A DNA stretch of 64,000 bases from Thermoactinomyces mirandus. Its GTDB lineage: Bacteria; Bacillota; Bacilli; Thermoactinomycetales; Thermoactinomycetaceae. Both the position numbers and the translations under genes were made by a program. Location: NCBI RefSeq assembly GCF_013868055.1, contig NZ_JACEOL010000033.1, positions 1 to 64,000 of the forward strand. Reading direction: 5' to 3'. Below are positions 43,982 to 53,359 of the stretch, one piece after another. Under the pieces are notes generated by a model. The model saw only the letters and a program-made list of their open reading frames with translations, made no database searches and was not told the DNA's origin. Within the stretch, counting starts at the first letter, position 1; each line of letters opens with the position of its first letter.

Positions 43982-44167
43982 TTACATATTATTTTCTTTT
44001 GGAGAACCAATCTTTGACGGTTTAAGGGCAAAGCGAAGTTTTTCGGTACGATCGATTTGCACAATATTGGAATCATGAACCGTAATGACAATCGTTCCGT
44101 ATTCAAGGCCTTCCAGTAACTTTCGAATCCGGAAAATCTGCTCATCAGAAATGGATAATGCTCTCAT
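43982..44167 (-). CDS. yezD: YezD-like small protein (DUF2292)
   Basis: The 61-aa protein contains the compact YezD motif: IRKLLEGLEYGTIVITVHDSNIVQIDRTEKLRF, with the G-T-(V/I)-x-I-x-x-H-D and Q-I-D-x-T-E-K pattern. These tiny proteins are regularly encoded with sulfur-assimilation genes; their role is unknown. It overlaps the rrf2 stop by four bases and so is translationally coupled to that regulator. Confidence 0.85.
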   Translation of the reverse strand: MRALSISDEQIFRIRKLLEGLEYGTIVITVHDSNIVQIDRTEKLRFALKPSKIGSPKENNM

Positions 44168-44601
44168 TTCAGTTTCATGCTCCCTTCAGGAATGGAAATT
44201 TGATCTTCAAGCAGATCATTCAAGGTTGTATTTTCCAAAAGTTGAGAAACGGTGTCGCGAATCAGGGTCCATAACGGCTTTAACAAGCATTTTTCTTCCA
44301 ACGGACATGGATCATAAGCAGTGACACTGACACACCCCATTGGTGCCAATGGACCTTCAAGTTGCCGGATTACCTGGCCTATGACTATTTGTTCGGGTGA
44401 CTTGCGCAGTATGTATCCTCCGCGGATTCCACGCTTGCTTTTTACATATCCGAGATGTTTGAGTTGCAGCAGAATCTGTTCCAGATAGTTAACCGGGACC
44501 AGTGTTTTTTCGGAAATTTCAGCAATAGGAATGACATTTGGATGCTGTCCGAGAAGGATCAAGGCACGCAGCGCATATTCTCCCCGGGTAGAAACTTTCA
44601 T
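44164..44601 (-). CDS. Rrf2 family transcriptional regulator with three conserved cysteines
   Basis: The 145-aa protein has the Rrf2 winged helix: MKVSTRGEYALRALILLGQH, ISEKTLVPVNYLEQILLQLKHLGYVKSKRGIRGGYIL. Cys90, Cys99 and Cys105 (MGC, DPCPLEEKC) are spaced C-x8-C-x5-C, similar to the Fe-S ligands of IscR and NsrR and unlike the Cys-free sensor domain of CymR. It is therefore a candidate Fe-S or redox sensor. With YezD and the ssu operon immediately downstream, it most likely controls sulfonate/sulfur uptake. An inverted repeat about 100 bases upstream could be its operator. Confidence 0.87.
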   Translation of the reverse strand: MKVSTRGEYALRALILLGQHPNVIPIAEISEKTLVPVNYLEQILLQLKHLGYVKSKRGIRGGYILRKSPEQIVIGQVIRQLEGPLAPMGCVSVTAYDPCPLEEKCLLKPLWTLIRDTVSQLLENTTLNDLLEDQISIPEGSMKLK

Positions 44602-45325
44602 TTCCTGTCTCCTTTACAGAATCACAACAGAATCAATGGTAGCTTATGCTTTTCCAGGATGGGTCAAGCCGTGCAAAGCACCTGCCTGAATAAGGAGAAA
44701 CCATGCCAATGGTTTGGTATCTGTATACTGCCAATACTTGATAATCTTTAGCATATTAGTCAACTTTTTCGGTGAGTCATTTCATCATATGTTTGATTCA
44801 AATGCATTATTCTTTTTCCGAATATTAATTTAAATCAAATTTAATATATTATCCCGTTTTAGTCAACCATTATTTTCGTTATTTCTGATATATTTACTAT
44901 GTTTTAAAAGGGCAAGGGAGATTTATGATGTGATTAAATTAGAAAAGGTGCAGTTCAAGAATACATGAGATATTTTTTAAAGTGATTTTCTTTGAATATC
45001 CGCTGGTGCAGGATTTCTTTGGACACGCCCCTGATGAGGCTTTAAACATTCAGAGGATGCTGTTTGTGTCTGACTAAAAAAGGCGGTATCAGGAGAAAGC
45101 ACAACAGTATTTTAAGGTTAAATGTTTCAATTTTTATCTCATTTTTGCTAAAATTAATATAGATCATAATGTTTTTTATTTAAAAAACTGATTAGAGGTA
45201 TAAAAATCATCAATGCGTAACGGACGTTGACTTTAGATGAGAAAAAAATAGAAGTTCCCGGCAAGAGAAGAAATCAGGCAAAAGGCAAGATTGTATTTCA
45301 TTCAAGGATTCCGGAGGCTGATAGA
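44602..45325. other. AT-rich divergent intergenic region, 720 bases
   Basis: It separates the rrf2 operon (minus) from the acyl-CoA ligase operon (plus). At 44698-44715, AAACCAT-GCCA-ATGGTTT is a perfect 7-bp inverted repeat close to the rrf2 start and a candidate Rrf2 operator. The 45227-45325 part is an open extension of the ligase frame without a ribosome binding site. No further gene is supported. Confidence 0.5.
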
Positions 45326-46948
45326 GTGAAGGCAACGATGATGGATTATCCTTTGACCCTTCCGCATTTGCTGGAAAGAGCAGGCAAATTGTTTCGAACT
45401 CGCGAGATAGTTTCCAGAATGCCGGACCGTTCGGTCCACCGGTATACTTATGGCGATTTTTACCGGCGGGCCCGTTTGCTGGCCAATGCGCTTAAAAAAG
45501 CAGGACTGAAGCGGGGAGATCGTGTTGGGACACTGATGTGGAACCATTATGTTCATTTGGAGGCCTATTTTGGTGTGCCCGTGGCAGGCGGTGTGGTCCA
45601 TACGCTCAACCTTCGGCTCTATCCGGAGGAAATTGCCTATATGATCCGGCATGCAAAAGACCGGTTCCTCATCATCGATAATATTTTGCTGCCATTTTTC
45701 GCAAAATTCCGAAATATGGTCAATGTGGAAAAAATTATTGTTGTTCCGTTAACAGACAGTCCTGTCCCTTCCGAATATGAAAATTATGAGCAGTTGCTTG
45801 GGCAGACTGATGGCTGTTTTTCCTATCCTGAACTGAACGAGAATGAGGCCGCCGGCATGAGCTATACCTCGGGAACAACCGGGAAACCCAAAGGGGTTGT
45901 TTATACCCATCGCGCTCTTGTTCTTCATTCTTTTGCGTTGGCGCTCAGGGACAGCCTGGGGATTTCCGAGGAGGATTCGGTTATGCCCGTTGTTCCAATG
46001 TTTCATGTTAATGCTTGGGGTCTCCCGTTTGCCTGTACCATGATGGGAGCGAGGCAAGTGTTGCCAGGGCCCCATCTGGATCCGGCAAGTTTGCTGGAAT
46101 TGATGGAAAAGGAAAAGGTAACGGTGGGGGCCGGTGTGCCGACGGTTTGGCTGGGGGTTTTGCAGGAACTGACTCAGAACCCGGACCGGTGGAATCTTCT
46201 TCCGGATGTGAATGTGCTCATCGGGGGATCAGCAGCTCCGGAATCGTTGATACGGGGCCTGAAGCGCCACAATCTGCATGTGCTGCATGGATGGGGAATG
46301 ACCGAAACAACGCCGGTTGCCACCATCTCCCGGCTCAGACCTCATTTAAAAAAAATTTCGCCGGATAAACAGTTTGCCTATCAGGCAAAACAGGGTGTAC
46401 CTGTACCGTTTGTCGAGTTGCGAATTGTGAATGAAAATGGGGAAGGGCCCTGGGATGGCAGGACGATGGGGGAGCTTCAGGTTCGCGGACCGTGGATCGC
46501 GGGAGATTATTATAATCGTCCAGACTGCGGGAATTCGTTTACGGAAGATGGCTGGCTCCGTACAGGGGATGTTGCTTGCATCGATCCGGATGGTTACGTG
46601 AAAATTACCGACCGCACCAAAGATCTGATCAAATCAGGCGGCGAGTGGATCAGTTCTGTCGATTTGGAAAATGCGTTAATGGATCATTCCTCTGTTGCCG
46701 AGGCGGCAGTCATTGCCATGCCGCATCCGAAATGGCAGGAACGTCCGCTTGCCATCGTTGTGCTGAAAGAAGGTGAAAAGACGTCCCCGGAGGAATTGCG
46801 AAAGTTTTTGGCTTCCAAATTCAGCAAGTGGTGGCTTCCGGATCAGTTTGTGTTTGCTGACGAAATTCCCCGCACTTCCGCCGGCAAATTCTCCAAAGCC
46901 AAATTGCGGGAGAGGTATGTTCGAAGTGACGATCAGGATTGCCACTGA
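45326..46948 (+). CDS. Medium/long-chain acyl-CoA synthetase (AMP-forming)
   Basis: The GTG at 45326 follows CCGGAGG by eight bases and gives 540 aa, the usual length; a TTG-initiated extension to 45227 has no site. ANL-superfamily motifs: AGMSYTSGTTGKPKGVVYTHRA (AMP-binding P-loop), VPMFHVNAWGLPF, HGWGMTETTPVA (A5), DGWLRTGDVACIDPDGYVKITDRTKDLIKSGGEWISSVDLEN (A7-A8 hinge) and PRTSAGKFSKAKLRE with the catalytic Lys. It activates a carboxylic acid to its CoA thioester. It leads a cluster of beta-oxidation-type genes, so a fatty or branched acid is likely. Chain length cannot be told. Confidence 0.9.
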   Translation: MKATMMDYPLTLPHLLERAGKLFRTREIVSRMPDRSVHRYTYGDFYRRARLLANALKKAGLKRGDRVGTLMWNHYVHLEAYFGVPVAGGVVHTLNLRLYPEEIAYMIRHAKDRFLIIDNILLPFFAKFRNMVNVEKIIVVPLTDSPVPSEYENYEQLLGQTDGCFSYPELNENEAAGMSYTSGTTGKPKGVVYTHRALVLHSFALALRDSLGISEEDSVMPVVPMFHVNAWGLPFACTMMGARQVLPGPHLDPASLLELMEKEKVTVGAGVPTVWLGVLQELTQNPDRWNLLPDVNVLIGGSAAPESLIRGLKRHNLHVLHGWGMTETTPVATISRLRPHLKKISPDKQFAYQAKQGVPVPFVELRIVNENGEGPWDGRTMGELQVRGPWIAGDYYNRPDCGNSFTEDGWLRTGDVACIDPDGYVKITDRTKDLIKSGGEWISSVDLENALMDHSSVAEAAVIAMPHPKWQERPLAIVVLKEGEKTSPEELRKFLASKFSKWWLPDQFVFADEIPRTSAGKFSKAKLRERYVRSDDQDCH

Positions 46949-47070
46949 GTGACCGAAAGAGAATTTTGCCTGGGCAACGATCTGACGGTTCAGGCGAAAA
47001 AAGGACAGGATTTCCGCTTACCTTTAAGACGAATTTTTTCCTCATTAATAAATATTCTGATTATGGGTAG

Positions 47071-47265
47071 GTGAGAATGGCCAAATGGTGGCAGACAGAC
47101 ATGGCCAAACGGGTAGCCGCCCAGTGTATGCAGCTCTATGGCGGATACGGATATATGGAGGAATATCCCATTGCCCGCAGGTACCGTGATATTCCGGTTT
47201 CGGCCATTTATGCAGGAACCAATGAAATCATGAAAATGATCATTGCCAGAAAAATGGGTTTATGA
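47071..47265 (+). pseudogene. Acyl-CoA dehydrogenase, C-terminal fragment
   Basis: The frame codes for about 62 residues: AKWWQTDMAKRVAAQCMQLYGGYGYMEEYPIARRYRDIPVSAIYAGTNEIMKMIIARKMGL in outline, shown here by its landmarks YGGYGYMEEYP and YAGTNEIMK, which are the last part of an acyl-CoA dehydrogenase including the FAD-contacting region. The N-terminal 320 or so residues with the catalytic Glu are missing, and the 120 bases before it show no related sequence. A deletion between the ligase gene and this point explains the arrangement. The fragment keeps the in-operon spacing to the CoA-transferase gene. Confidence 0.85.
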
Positions 47266-47280
47266 GAGGGGACATGCATC

Positions 47281-48462
47281 ATGCAACAATTGCCGCTTGC
47301 TTCGCTACGTGTACTTGATTTGAGCCGCCTCCTGCCAGGGCCGTACTGTACAATGCTGCTGGCTGATTTCGGTGCGGAAGTGATCAAGATTGAAGATCCC
47401 CGGGAGGGCGATTATGCCCGATCGTACGGACCGGGTTGGGGAGAGGACAGCGCCTTTTTTTCTTCGCTCAATCGCAACAAGAAAAGTGTAACGCTTAACC
47501 TGAAGACGGAGGAAGGAAAAGCCATCTTCAGGAAAATGGTGCAAACAGCAGATGTGCTTGTCGAATCGTTCCGCCCGGGAGTGATGGAGCGGCTTGGTTT
47601 GGGATACGGTACCCTGAAGGAAATCCATCCAGGACTGATCTATTGTGCCATTACCGGGTACGGTCAGGATGGTCCCTATGCCCATCGGCCCGGTCATGAC
47701 ATTAATTTCCTGAGTCTTGCCGGCATGTTGGATCTGCAAGGTGAAAAAGATGGAAAACCCGTCCTTTCGTCAGTACAGATTGCCGATCTTGGCGGCGGTG
47801 CCATGATGGCTGTTACAGGAATTCTGTTGGCCCTCATGTCACGACAAGTTACCGGCAAAGGGCAGCTGGTGGACATATCGATGCTGGATGGGGCAATTTC
47901 CTGGATGCAGGCGATTCTTCCCCGTTTTCTTGCTACAGGCAAGGCGCCTGAGAGGGGGGAACCATTTTTGTCCGGCGGCCTGGCTTGTTATGGAATTTAT
48001 GAAACGGCTGACCGCCGCTATCTGGCAGTCGGGGCCCTGGAACCAAAGTTTTGGGAAAATTTTTGCCGTAAAATTGGCAAAGAAGAATGGATATCCCGTT
48101 TAAATGCACCGCAGTTGGAACAGGAAGAGATGAAAAAAGAGATTGCCACGGTCATTCACAAAAAAACGCTATCGGAATGGGTGGAATTTTTTGACGGTGC
48201 AGATGCCTGTGTTTCTCCCGTTCTGACCATGGAAGAAATGGTGCAGGATCCGCAGGTCAGGCACCGCCAAATGATCCTGGACTTTGAGCATCCCATGCAT
48301 GGAACCGTCCAGTTTCCGGGAATTCCTGTTAAAATGTCAGAAACAAACGGATCAATACGTTCATTCGCTCCGGCTCCGGGAGAACACAATTATCTCTATT
48401 TAAAAAAGTTGGGGTACACTGATCAGGAACTGGACCGTTTGAAAACGGAACAGATCATTTGA
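47281..48462 (+). CDS. Family III CoA-transferase (CaiB/BaiF type)
   Basis: The 393-aa protein matches family III CoA-transferases: LRVLDLSRLLPGPYCTMLLADFGAEVIKIEDPREGDYAR at the N-terminus, LNRNKKSVTLNLKTEEGK, SFRPGVMERLGLGYGTLKEIHPGLIYCAITGYGQDGPYAHRPGHDINFLSLAG, where the Asp of GHD is the catalytic carboxylate. It moves CoA between carboxylic acids (for example succinyl-CoA to another acid) or racemises 2-methylacyl-CoA (AMACR relatives). In this cluster a role in activating or epimerising a branched acyl-CoA is plausible. The ATG follows GAGAGGGGAC. Confidence 0.9.
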   Translation: MQQLPLASLRVLDLSRLLPGPYCTMLLADFGAEVIKIEDPREGDYARSYGPGWGEDSAFFSSLNRNKKSVTLNLKTEEGKAIFRKMVQTADVLVESFRPGVMERLGLGYGTLKEIHPGLIYCAITGYGQDGPYAHRPGHDINFLSLAGMLDLQGEKDGKPVLSSVQIADLGGGAMMAVTGILLALMSRQVTGKGQLVDISMLDGAISWMQAILPRFLATGKAPERGEPFLSGGLACYGIYETADRRYLAVGALEPKFWENFCRKIGKEEWISRLNAPQLEQEEMKKEIATVIHKKTLSEWVEFFDGADACVSPVLTMEEMVQDPQVRHRQMILDFEHPMHGTVQFPGIPVKMSETNGSIRSFAPAPGEHNYLYLKKLGYTDQELDRLKTEQII

Positions 48463-48502
48463 AACGGACGGCTGATCCCGCAAGAGTAAAGGAGGGGATT
48501 TG

Positions 48503-49651
48503 ATGAGGGAAGCAGTCATCATTGAAGCTGTGAGGACACCGATTGGCCGACGAAACGGTGTTTTAAGCGGCATTCGTCCGGACGAACTTGCGGCCATGGT
48601 GCTGAAAGCGGTGGTGGAACGGGCCGGAATTTCCCCGGAGATTGTAGAAGATGTGATTATGGGATGTGTTTCCCAGGTAGGGGAGCAAGCGGTAAATATC
48701 TCCAGGATCGCCGCACTGATTGCCGGCTACCCGGTGGAAGTTCCCGGTACCACCATTGACCGGCAATGCGGTTCCAGTCAGCAGTCGGTTCATTTTGCTG
48801 CCCAGGCGATTATCAGCGGAGACATGGATGTGGTTGTGGCGGCCGGCGTGGAGAGCATGTCCCGTGTACCCATGTTTTCCAGTTTTCAGGGTGCAAAGTT
48901 CAGTGAAAAGCTGACATCCCGTTACGAGATCATTAACCAGGGGTTGTCTGCCGAAAGAATTGCAGCCAGGTGGGGATTTACAAGGGCTCAATTGGATGAG
49001 TTTTCCCTTGCAAGCCATGAAAAGGCATTATTGGCGCAACAGGAAGGGCGTTTCCAGCGGGAAATTCTGCCGGTGGATGTTCTCATAAACGGGGAAAAAG
49101 TGACAATTGCCCAGGATGAAGGGCCGCGGAATGATACTGCCCTGGAAAAGCTGGCGGTTCTTCCCCCGTCATTTATGGGAAATGGGCTGATTCATGCCGG
49201 CAATTCCAGCCAGATCAGCGATGGGGCTGCGGCCGTCCTGTTAATGTCCCGTGACAAAGCGGAGCGGATTGGCTTAAAGCCGAAATTCCGCGTTTTGGCC
49301 CGTACGGTGGTCGGTTCTGATCCGACTCTGATGCTGACAGGGCCGATTCCGGCGACAAAGCAGGTGTTGATGAAAGCGGGCTTGCAGGTGGACGATATAG
49401 ATCTGTTTGAAGTGAATGAGGCGTTTGCTTCTGTTCCGCTTGCCTGGCTGAGCGAAACGGGTGCTGATCCCGGAAAATTGAATCCAAACGGGGGAGCAAT
49501 CGCCCTGGGACATCCGCTTGGGGCTTCAGGTGCCCGTTTAATGACCACAATGATGTACGAATTAGAGCGAAGCGGCGGACGTTACGGCTTGCAAACGATG
49601 TGTGAAGGGCACGGGATGGCCAATGCGACGATTATTGAACGTTTGGACTAA
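48503..49651 (+). CDS. Thiolase (acetyl-CoA acyltransferase)
   Basis: The ATG at 48503 follows AAAGGAGGGG and gives 382 aa. Thiolase I/II motifs: [29 protein letters not shown], the nucleophile Cys in [49 protein letters not shown] and [21 protein letters not shown] with the catalytic His. The C-terminal motif is [11 protein letters not shown], where most thiolases have CxGGG. It makes or cleaves a 3-ketoacyl-CoA; acetoacetyl-CoA cleavage to two acetyl-CoA is possible and would link to acetone carboxylation, but length of substrate is not known. Confidence 0.92.
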   Translation: MREAVIIEAVRTPIGRRNGVLSGIRPDELAAMVLKAVVERAGISPEIVEDVIMGCVSQVGEQAVNISRIAALIAGYPVEVPGTTIDRQCGSSQQSVHFAAQAIISGDMDVVVAAGVESMSRVPMFSSFQGAKFSEKLTSRYEIINQGLSAERIAARWGFTRAQLDEFSLASHEKALLAQQEGRFQREILPVDVLINGEKVTIAQDEGPRNDTALEKLAVLPPSFMGNGLIHAGNSSQISDGAAAVLLMSRDKAERIGLKPKFRVLARTVVGSDPTLMLTGPIPATKQVLMKAGLQVDDIDLFEVNEAFASVPLAWLSETGADPGKLNPNGGAIALGHPLGASGARLMTTMMYELERSGGRYGLQTMCEGHGMANATIIERLD

Positions 49652-49674
49652 AAACGGAGCAAGGAGGAATCGGA

Positions 49675-50442
49675 ATGAATCTGAAAAACCGGGTTGCCCT
49701 GGTGACCGGTGGTGCTTCCGGACTGGGTGAGGCGACCGTCCGAAGGATCGTGTCTGAAGGCGGAATGGCAGTCATTGTGGATCTGTCGGAAGAAAAAGGG
49801 GAGAAACTGAGAGCGGAACTTGGGGAAAAAACGGTTTTCCTTCGGGCCGACGTAACTGATGAGACGGAGGTAAAACAGGTTGTCCAACAAATTGGAGACA
49901 GATTCGGACAGCTTGATATCCTGGTAAACTGCGCCGGAATTGCCATTGCGGAAAAGGTGCTGTCCAGAAAGGGGTCGCATGCCCTTTCTTCCTTTGCAAA
50001 ACTAATTGAAGTCAATCTGATTGGCACCTTCAACGTAATCCGGATTACGGTTGAGAAAATGGCTGCCAACCGGCCGAATGAAGAAGGGGAACGTGGAGTG
50101 ATTGTAAATACGGCCTCTGTTGCAGCGTTTGAAGGGCAAATCGGCCAGGCGGCATACAGCGCCTCCAAAGGAGGCATAGCAGCGATGACCCTGCCAATTG
50201 CCAGGGAACTGGCACGATACGGAATTCGGGTCATGGCCATTGCCCCCGGGTTATTTGATACGCCACTGTTTGCTTCTCTGCCGGAGGAAGCAAGGGATTC
50301 CCTGGGAAAAATGGTTCCGTTCCCGTCACGGCTAGGGTTGCCGGATGAATTTGCCCGTCTGGTACAAAGCATAGTGGAAAATCCGATGTTAAACGGAGAG
50401 ACGATCCGCCTGGACGGTGCTATCCGCATGCAGCCAAAATGA
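49675..50442 (+). CDS. SDR family 3-hydroxyacyl-CoA dehydrogenase (type II HAD-like)
   Basis: The 255-aa protein is a classical short-chain dehydrogenase: [19 protein letters not shown] for NAD binding, NCAGIA, the Ser of [14 protein letters not shown] and YSASKGG with catalytic Tyr and Lys. The arrangement [28 protein letters not shown] and the C-terminal [34 protein letters not shown] match the 17beta-HSD10/3-hydroxy-2-methylbutyryl-CoA dehydrogenase group. Together with thiolase and an acyl-CoA dehydrogenase fragment this supports beta-oxidation of a (2-methyl-branched?) acyl-CoA. AAGGAGG precedes the start. Confidence 0.9.
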   Translation: MNLKNRVALVTGGASGLGEATVRRIVSEGGMAVIVDLSEEKGEKLRAELGEKTVFLRADVTDETEVKQVVQQIGDRFGQLDILVNCAGIAIAEKVLSRKGSHALSSFAKLIEVNLIGTFNVIRITVEKMAANRPNEEGERGVIVNTASVAAFEGQIGQAAYSASKGGIAAMTLPIARELARYGIRVMAIAPGLFDTPLFASLPEEARDSLGKMVPFPSRLGLPDEFARLVQSIVENPMLNGETIRLDGAIRMQPK

Positions 50443-50626
50443 TTGTTCTTATCAGCCATCATGTTGAAGCAGCGGTAAAAACATTAAAAATTCATTAAAA
50501 GCAATTTTACGAATAGTTGGATTGTTTGATAAAATAAAGAAGAAGAGCGGCAAAAAAGCAGGGGATTTTGTTTAAAGCCGGAACCTGTTTGCCACAAAGG
50601 GAATATAAAGAAAGGGAGATGGATTG

Positions 50627-51592
50627 ATGCAGCATAAACTGCCGTCAGAGATTTCAGACCAATTGGTTTTGCCTGTAATTGCCGCGCCCATGTTTCTTGT
50701 ATCGGGCCCCGATATGGTGATTGAAAGCTGCAAGGCAGGAATCATCGGCTCATTTCCATTACTCAACGCGCGCACGACGGATATTCTGGACTGCTGGATG
50801 AAGCGCATCACCTCAGAGCTGGAAAAAGCGAAAACCGACAATCCGGGACACCGCATTGCCCCGTGGGCAGTCAATCTGGTTGTGCACCGGACTAATCAGC
50901 GGTACAGGGATGATCTGGAATTAATCAGAAAATATAAGCCGCCCATTGTGATCACCTCACTTGGAGACCCGGCCCCTGCCGTCAAGGTGGTACATAAGTA
51001 TAACGGACTTGTCTTTTCCGATGTCATTAAAATTGCCCATGCAAAGAAAGCCGTCTCTGCCGGCGTTGATGGTCTGGTTCTTGTTTCCTCCGGGGCAGGC
51101 GGGCATGGCGGCACAATCAACCCTTTTGCCTTTATCGGGGAAGTCCGGAAATTCTGGGATGGTATCACGCTTCTGGCCGGTTGTCTGTCCAGTGGACGGG
51201 ATATTCTCGCCGCCCAATTACTGGGGGCTGATCTCGCTTACATGGGTACGCGTTTTATCCCTGCTTCCGAGAGTACTGCGAGTGAAAATTACAAACAAAT
51301 GGTTATTGATTCCACGCTGGAAGATGTGATATATACCGATGCTTTCAGCGGTGTGAATGCCAATTATCTCAAGCCAAGCATTCGCAAGGCCGGCCTGGAT
51401 CTGGAACTGCTGGAAAGGAAAGAAACAATGGATTTTTCTGTTTTAAGCCGGACCGGTTCCAAAGTATGGAAGGATATCTGGTCGGCAGGGCAAGGCGTGG
51501 GATGCATCAACCGGGTACAAACCATTGCCGAAATTGTGGACGAACTGAAGCAGGAGTATGAGGAAGCTTGTCAGAAACTTTCCGGAAGGTGA
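50627..51592 (+). CDS. Nitronate monooxygenase/2-nitropropane dioxygenase-like flavoprotein
   Basis: The ATG at 50627 follows AAAGGGAG by eight bases (321 aa). TIM-barrel FMN enzyme motifs: LVLPVIAAPMFLVSGPDMVIESCKAGIIGSFPLLNARTT, WAVNLVVHRTN, ITSLGDPAPAVKVVHKYNGLVFSDVIKIAHAKKAVSAGVDGLVLVSSGAGGHGGTINPFAFIGEV with the catalytic-site GAGGHGG and LLGADLAYMGTRFIPA. The family oxidises nitronates, but many members next to acyl-CoA genes are thought to act on CoA-bound or enone substrates. Its place at the end of the acyl-CoA cluster supports such a role; a promoter of its own in the 180-base gap is possible. Confidence 0.87.
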   Translation: MQHKLPSEISDQLVLPVIAAPMFLVSGPDMVIESCKAGIIGSFPLLNARTTDILDCWMKRITSELEKAKTDNPGHRIAPWAVNLVVHRTNQRYRDDLELIRKYKPPIVITSLGDPAPAVKVVHKYNGLVFSDVIKIAHAKKAVSAGVDGLVLVSSGAGGHGGTINPFAFIGEVRKFWDGITLLAGCLSSGRDILAAQLLGADLAYMGTRFIPASESTASENYKQMVIDSTLEDVIYTDAFSGVNANYLKPSIRKAGLDLELLERKETMDFSVLSRTGSKVWKDIWSAGQGVGCINRVQTIAEIVDELKQEYEEACQKLSGR

Positions 51593-51980
51593 AGAATATA
51601 GCTTGAGCCGTCCCTTTCCGCGCCGGGTGAAGGGACGGCGATATGCAGCAACCGGATGATTGCCCGTTTTAAATGAGGAGTTGCTCGTCTCTTTTTCAAG
51701 CGGATCCTGATGAAACCAGGATTAAACCGATTGTTGCTGAATCATCAGCCATTTTCTTTACAGATGGAATGTCATGGCTTAACATAAGGGCTGTTGGTAT
51801 GGGATACATAAGGATTGATAAAGAAAGTTCCCCGAAAAAAGGCTTTTTATCCGGCTTACGAATGTTTATTGCAAAGTCTTTTTGCTGTGTTATAATGAAA
51901 GGGTTATTGTGGGGAGCGTACCAGTGAATCGGACTATTCATACCATATGATAGATTTGCGATGCAGGAGGTAACAGTTAA
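51593..51980. other. Intergenic region before tig
   Basis: GCCGTCCCTTT (about 51608-51618) and AAGGGACGGC (about 51631-51640) form a strong hairpin without a T run after the nitronate-monooxygenase-like gene. The rest is non-coding; an 84-codon open frame at 51673-51927 has no family features. The tig promoter lies at its end. Confidence 0.55.
51869..51896 (+). promoter_or_regulatory. Promoter of tig
   Basis: TTGCAA (51869-51874), 16 bases, perfect TATAAT (51891-51896); AGGAGG ribosome binding site follows 10 bases before the start codon. Confidence 0.75.
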
Positions 51981-53279
51981 ATGAAGGCTAGTTGGGAAAA
52001 AACCGAAAAAAACAGAGGAATACTCACTGTAGAAACTGACGAACAATCCGTTGAAAATGCATTGGACCAAGCGTTCAAAAAAGTTGTGAAAAAGGTAAAT
52101 GTCCCCGGGTTCCGCAAAGGCAAGGTCCCACGTCCCGTTTTTGAAAAAAGGTTTGGCGTGGAAGCATTATACCAGGACGCACTCGATATTCTGCTTCCTG
52201 AAGCTTATGAAGCGGCGGTGGAAGAAACAGGAATCGTTCCGGTAGATCGTCCCGAGATCGACATTGAACAACTGGAAAAAGGCAAATCCCTGATTTTTAA
52301 AGCCACGGTAACGGTCAAGCCGGAAGTGAAACTGGGTGAATACAAAGGCCTGGAAGTGAAAGTGGATGAAGAGAAATTCACGGTAAAATCCGAAGATGTG
52401 GATGCTGAACTGGAAAAAATGCAAAAGCAGCAAGGTCAGCTTGAAGCGATCGAAGATGGAAGTGTGGAAAAAGAAGATCGTGTTATTATTGATTTTGAAG
52501 GCTTTGTCGACGGAGAGGTATTTGAAGGCGGAAAAGCGGAACAGTATACTTTGGAAGTGGGTTCCGGCAGCTTTATCCCCGGTTTTGAAGATCAACTGAT
52601 CGGGATGAAACCCGGAGAAGAAAAAGAAATCGAAGTTACTTTCCCCGAAGATTACCATGTGGACGAGCTGAAGGGAAAACCGGCGACATTCAGGGTCAAA
52701 CTTCACGAAATCAAACGTTTGAATCTGCCTGAGATAGATGATGAGTTTGCCCAGGATGTAAGTGAATTTGATACCCTGGATGAGTTGAAAGCAGATATTG
52801 AGAAAAACCTGAAAGAAAAAGCCGAGAAAGAAGAAGAAAATCATATCCGTAACGAACTGGTTGAAAAAGCGGCCCAAAATGCTGATGTGGAAATTCCGGA
52901 AGTGATGATTGACCAGGAAACGGAAAATATGTTGCGCCAATTCGAACAGCGTCTGATGTATCAGGGTCTCAATCTGGAAACATATGCCCAGTTTACGGGT
53001 CAGGATCGGGATGCACTGAAAACCCAGTTTAAAGAAGATGCGGAGAAGCGCGTGCTTGCCAATCTAACTCTTGAAGCAATTGCCAAAGAGGAAAATATTG
53101 ACGTGAATGATGAGGAAGTCGAAGAAGAAATCAAACAGATGGCTGAAGAAATGGGGCGTGAAACAGAAGATGTCCGCCGTATTCTGGAAAGCCGGAATGC
53201 CTTGGATTCAGTAAAAGAGCAACTTCGAGCAAAGAAAACGATCGATCTACTTGTATCGAACAGTAAAAATAAGGCATAA
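51981..53279 (+). CDS. tig: Trigger factor (ribosome-associated chaperone, peptidyl-prolyl isomerase)
   Basis: The 432-aa protein has the three trigger-factor domains. The N-terminal ribosome-binding domain carries the signature [19 protein letters not shown] (GFRxGxxP). Residues 150-245 are the FKBP-type isomerase ([51 protein letters not shown]). The C-terminal helical arms follow. It binds nascent chains at the ribosome exit. It heads the clpP-clpX protease block. Highly acidic overall with an [17 protein letters not shown] tail. Confidence 0.96.
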   Translation: MKASWEKTEKNRGILTVETDEQSVENALDQAFKKVVKKVNVPGFRKGKVPRPVFEKRFGVEALYQDALDILLPEAYEAAVEETGIVPVDRPEIDIEQLEKGKSLIFKATVTVKPEVKLGEYKGLEVKVDEEKFTVKSEDVDAELEKMQKQQGQLEAIEDGSVEKEDRVIIDFEGFVDGEVFEGGKAEQYTLEVGSGSFIPGFEDQLIGMKPGEEKEIEVTFPEDYHVDELKGKPATFRVKLHEIKRLNLPEIDDEFAQDVSEFDTLDELKADIEKNLKEKAEKEEENHIRNELVEKAAQNADVEIPEVMIDQETENMLRQFEQRLMYQGLNLETYAQFTGQDRDALKTQFKEDAEKRVLANLTLEAIAKEENIDVNDEEVEEEIKQMAEEMGRETEDVRRILESRNALDSVKEQLRAKKTIDLLVSNSKNKA

Positions 53280-53359
53280 TGAAGTAAGGAGATGAAATAA
53301 GGCACGTGAAATACGTGCCTTGTTTTTAAAATTTTTCACTCCGAAATGAGGTGCTGTTA

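Noticed and set aside
44982-45077. 32-codon GTG-initiated frame with protein-like composition (DFFGHAPDEALNIQRML)
   Set aside because: No ribosome binding site and no family match that I could recall; it may be a fragment but evidence is too thin.
45227-45325. 33-residue N-terminal extension of the acyl-CoA synthetase
   Set aside because: The TTG at 45227 lacks a ribosome binding site, while the GTG at 45326 has CCGGAGG at ideal spacing and gives the family's usual N-terminus.
51673-51927. 84-codon frame before tig
   Set aside because: It overlaps the tig promoter, has no ribosome binding site and no domain; random composition.
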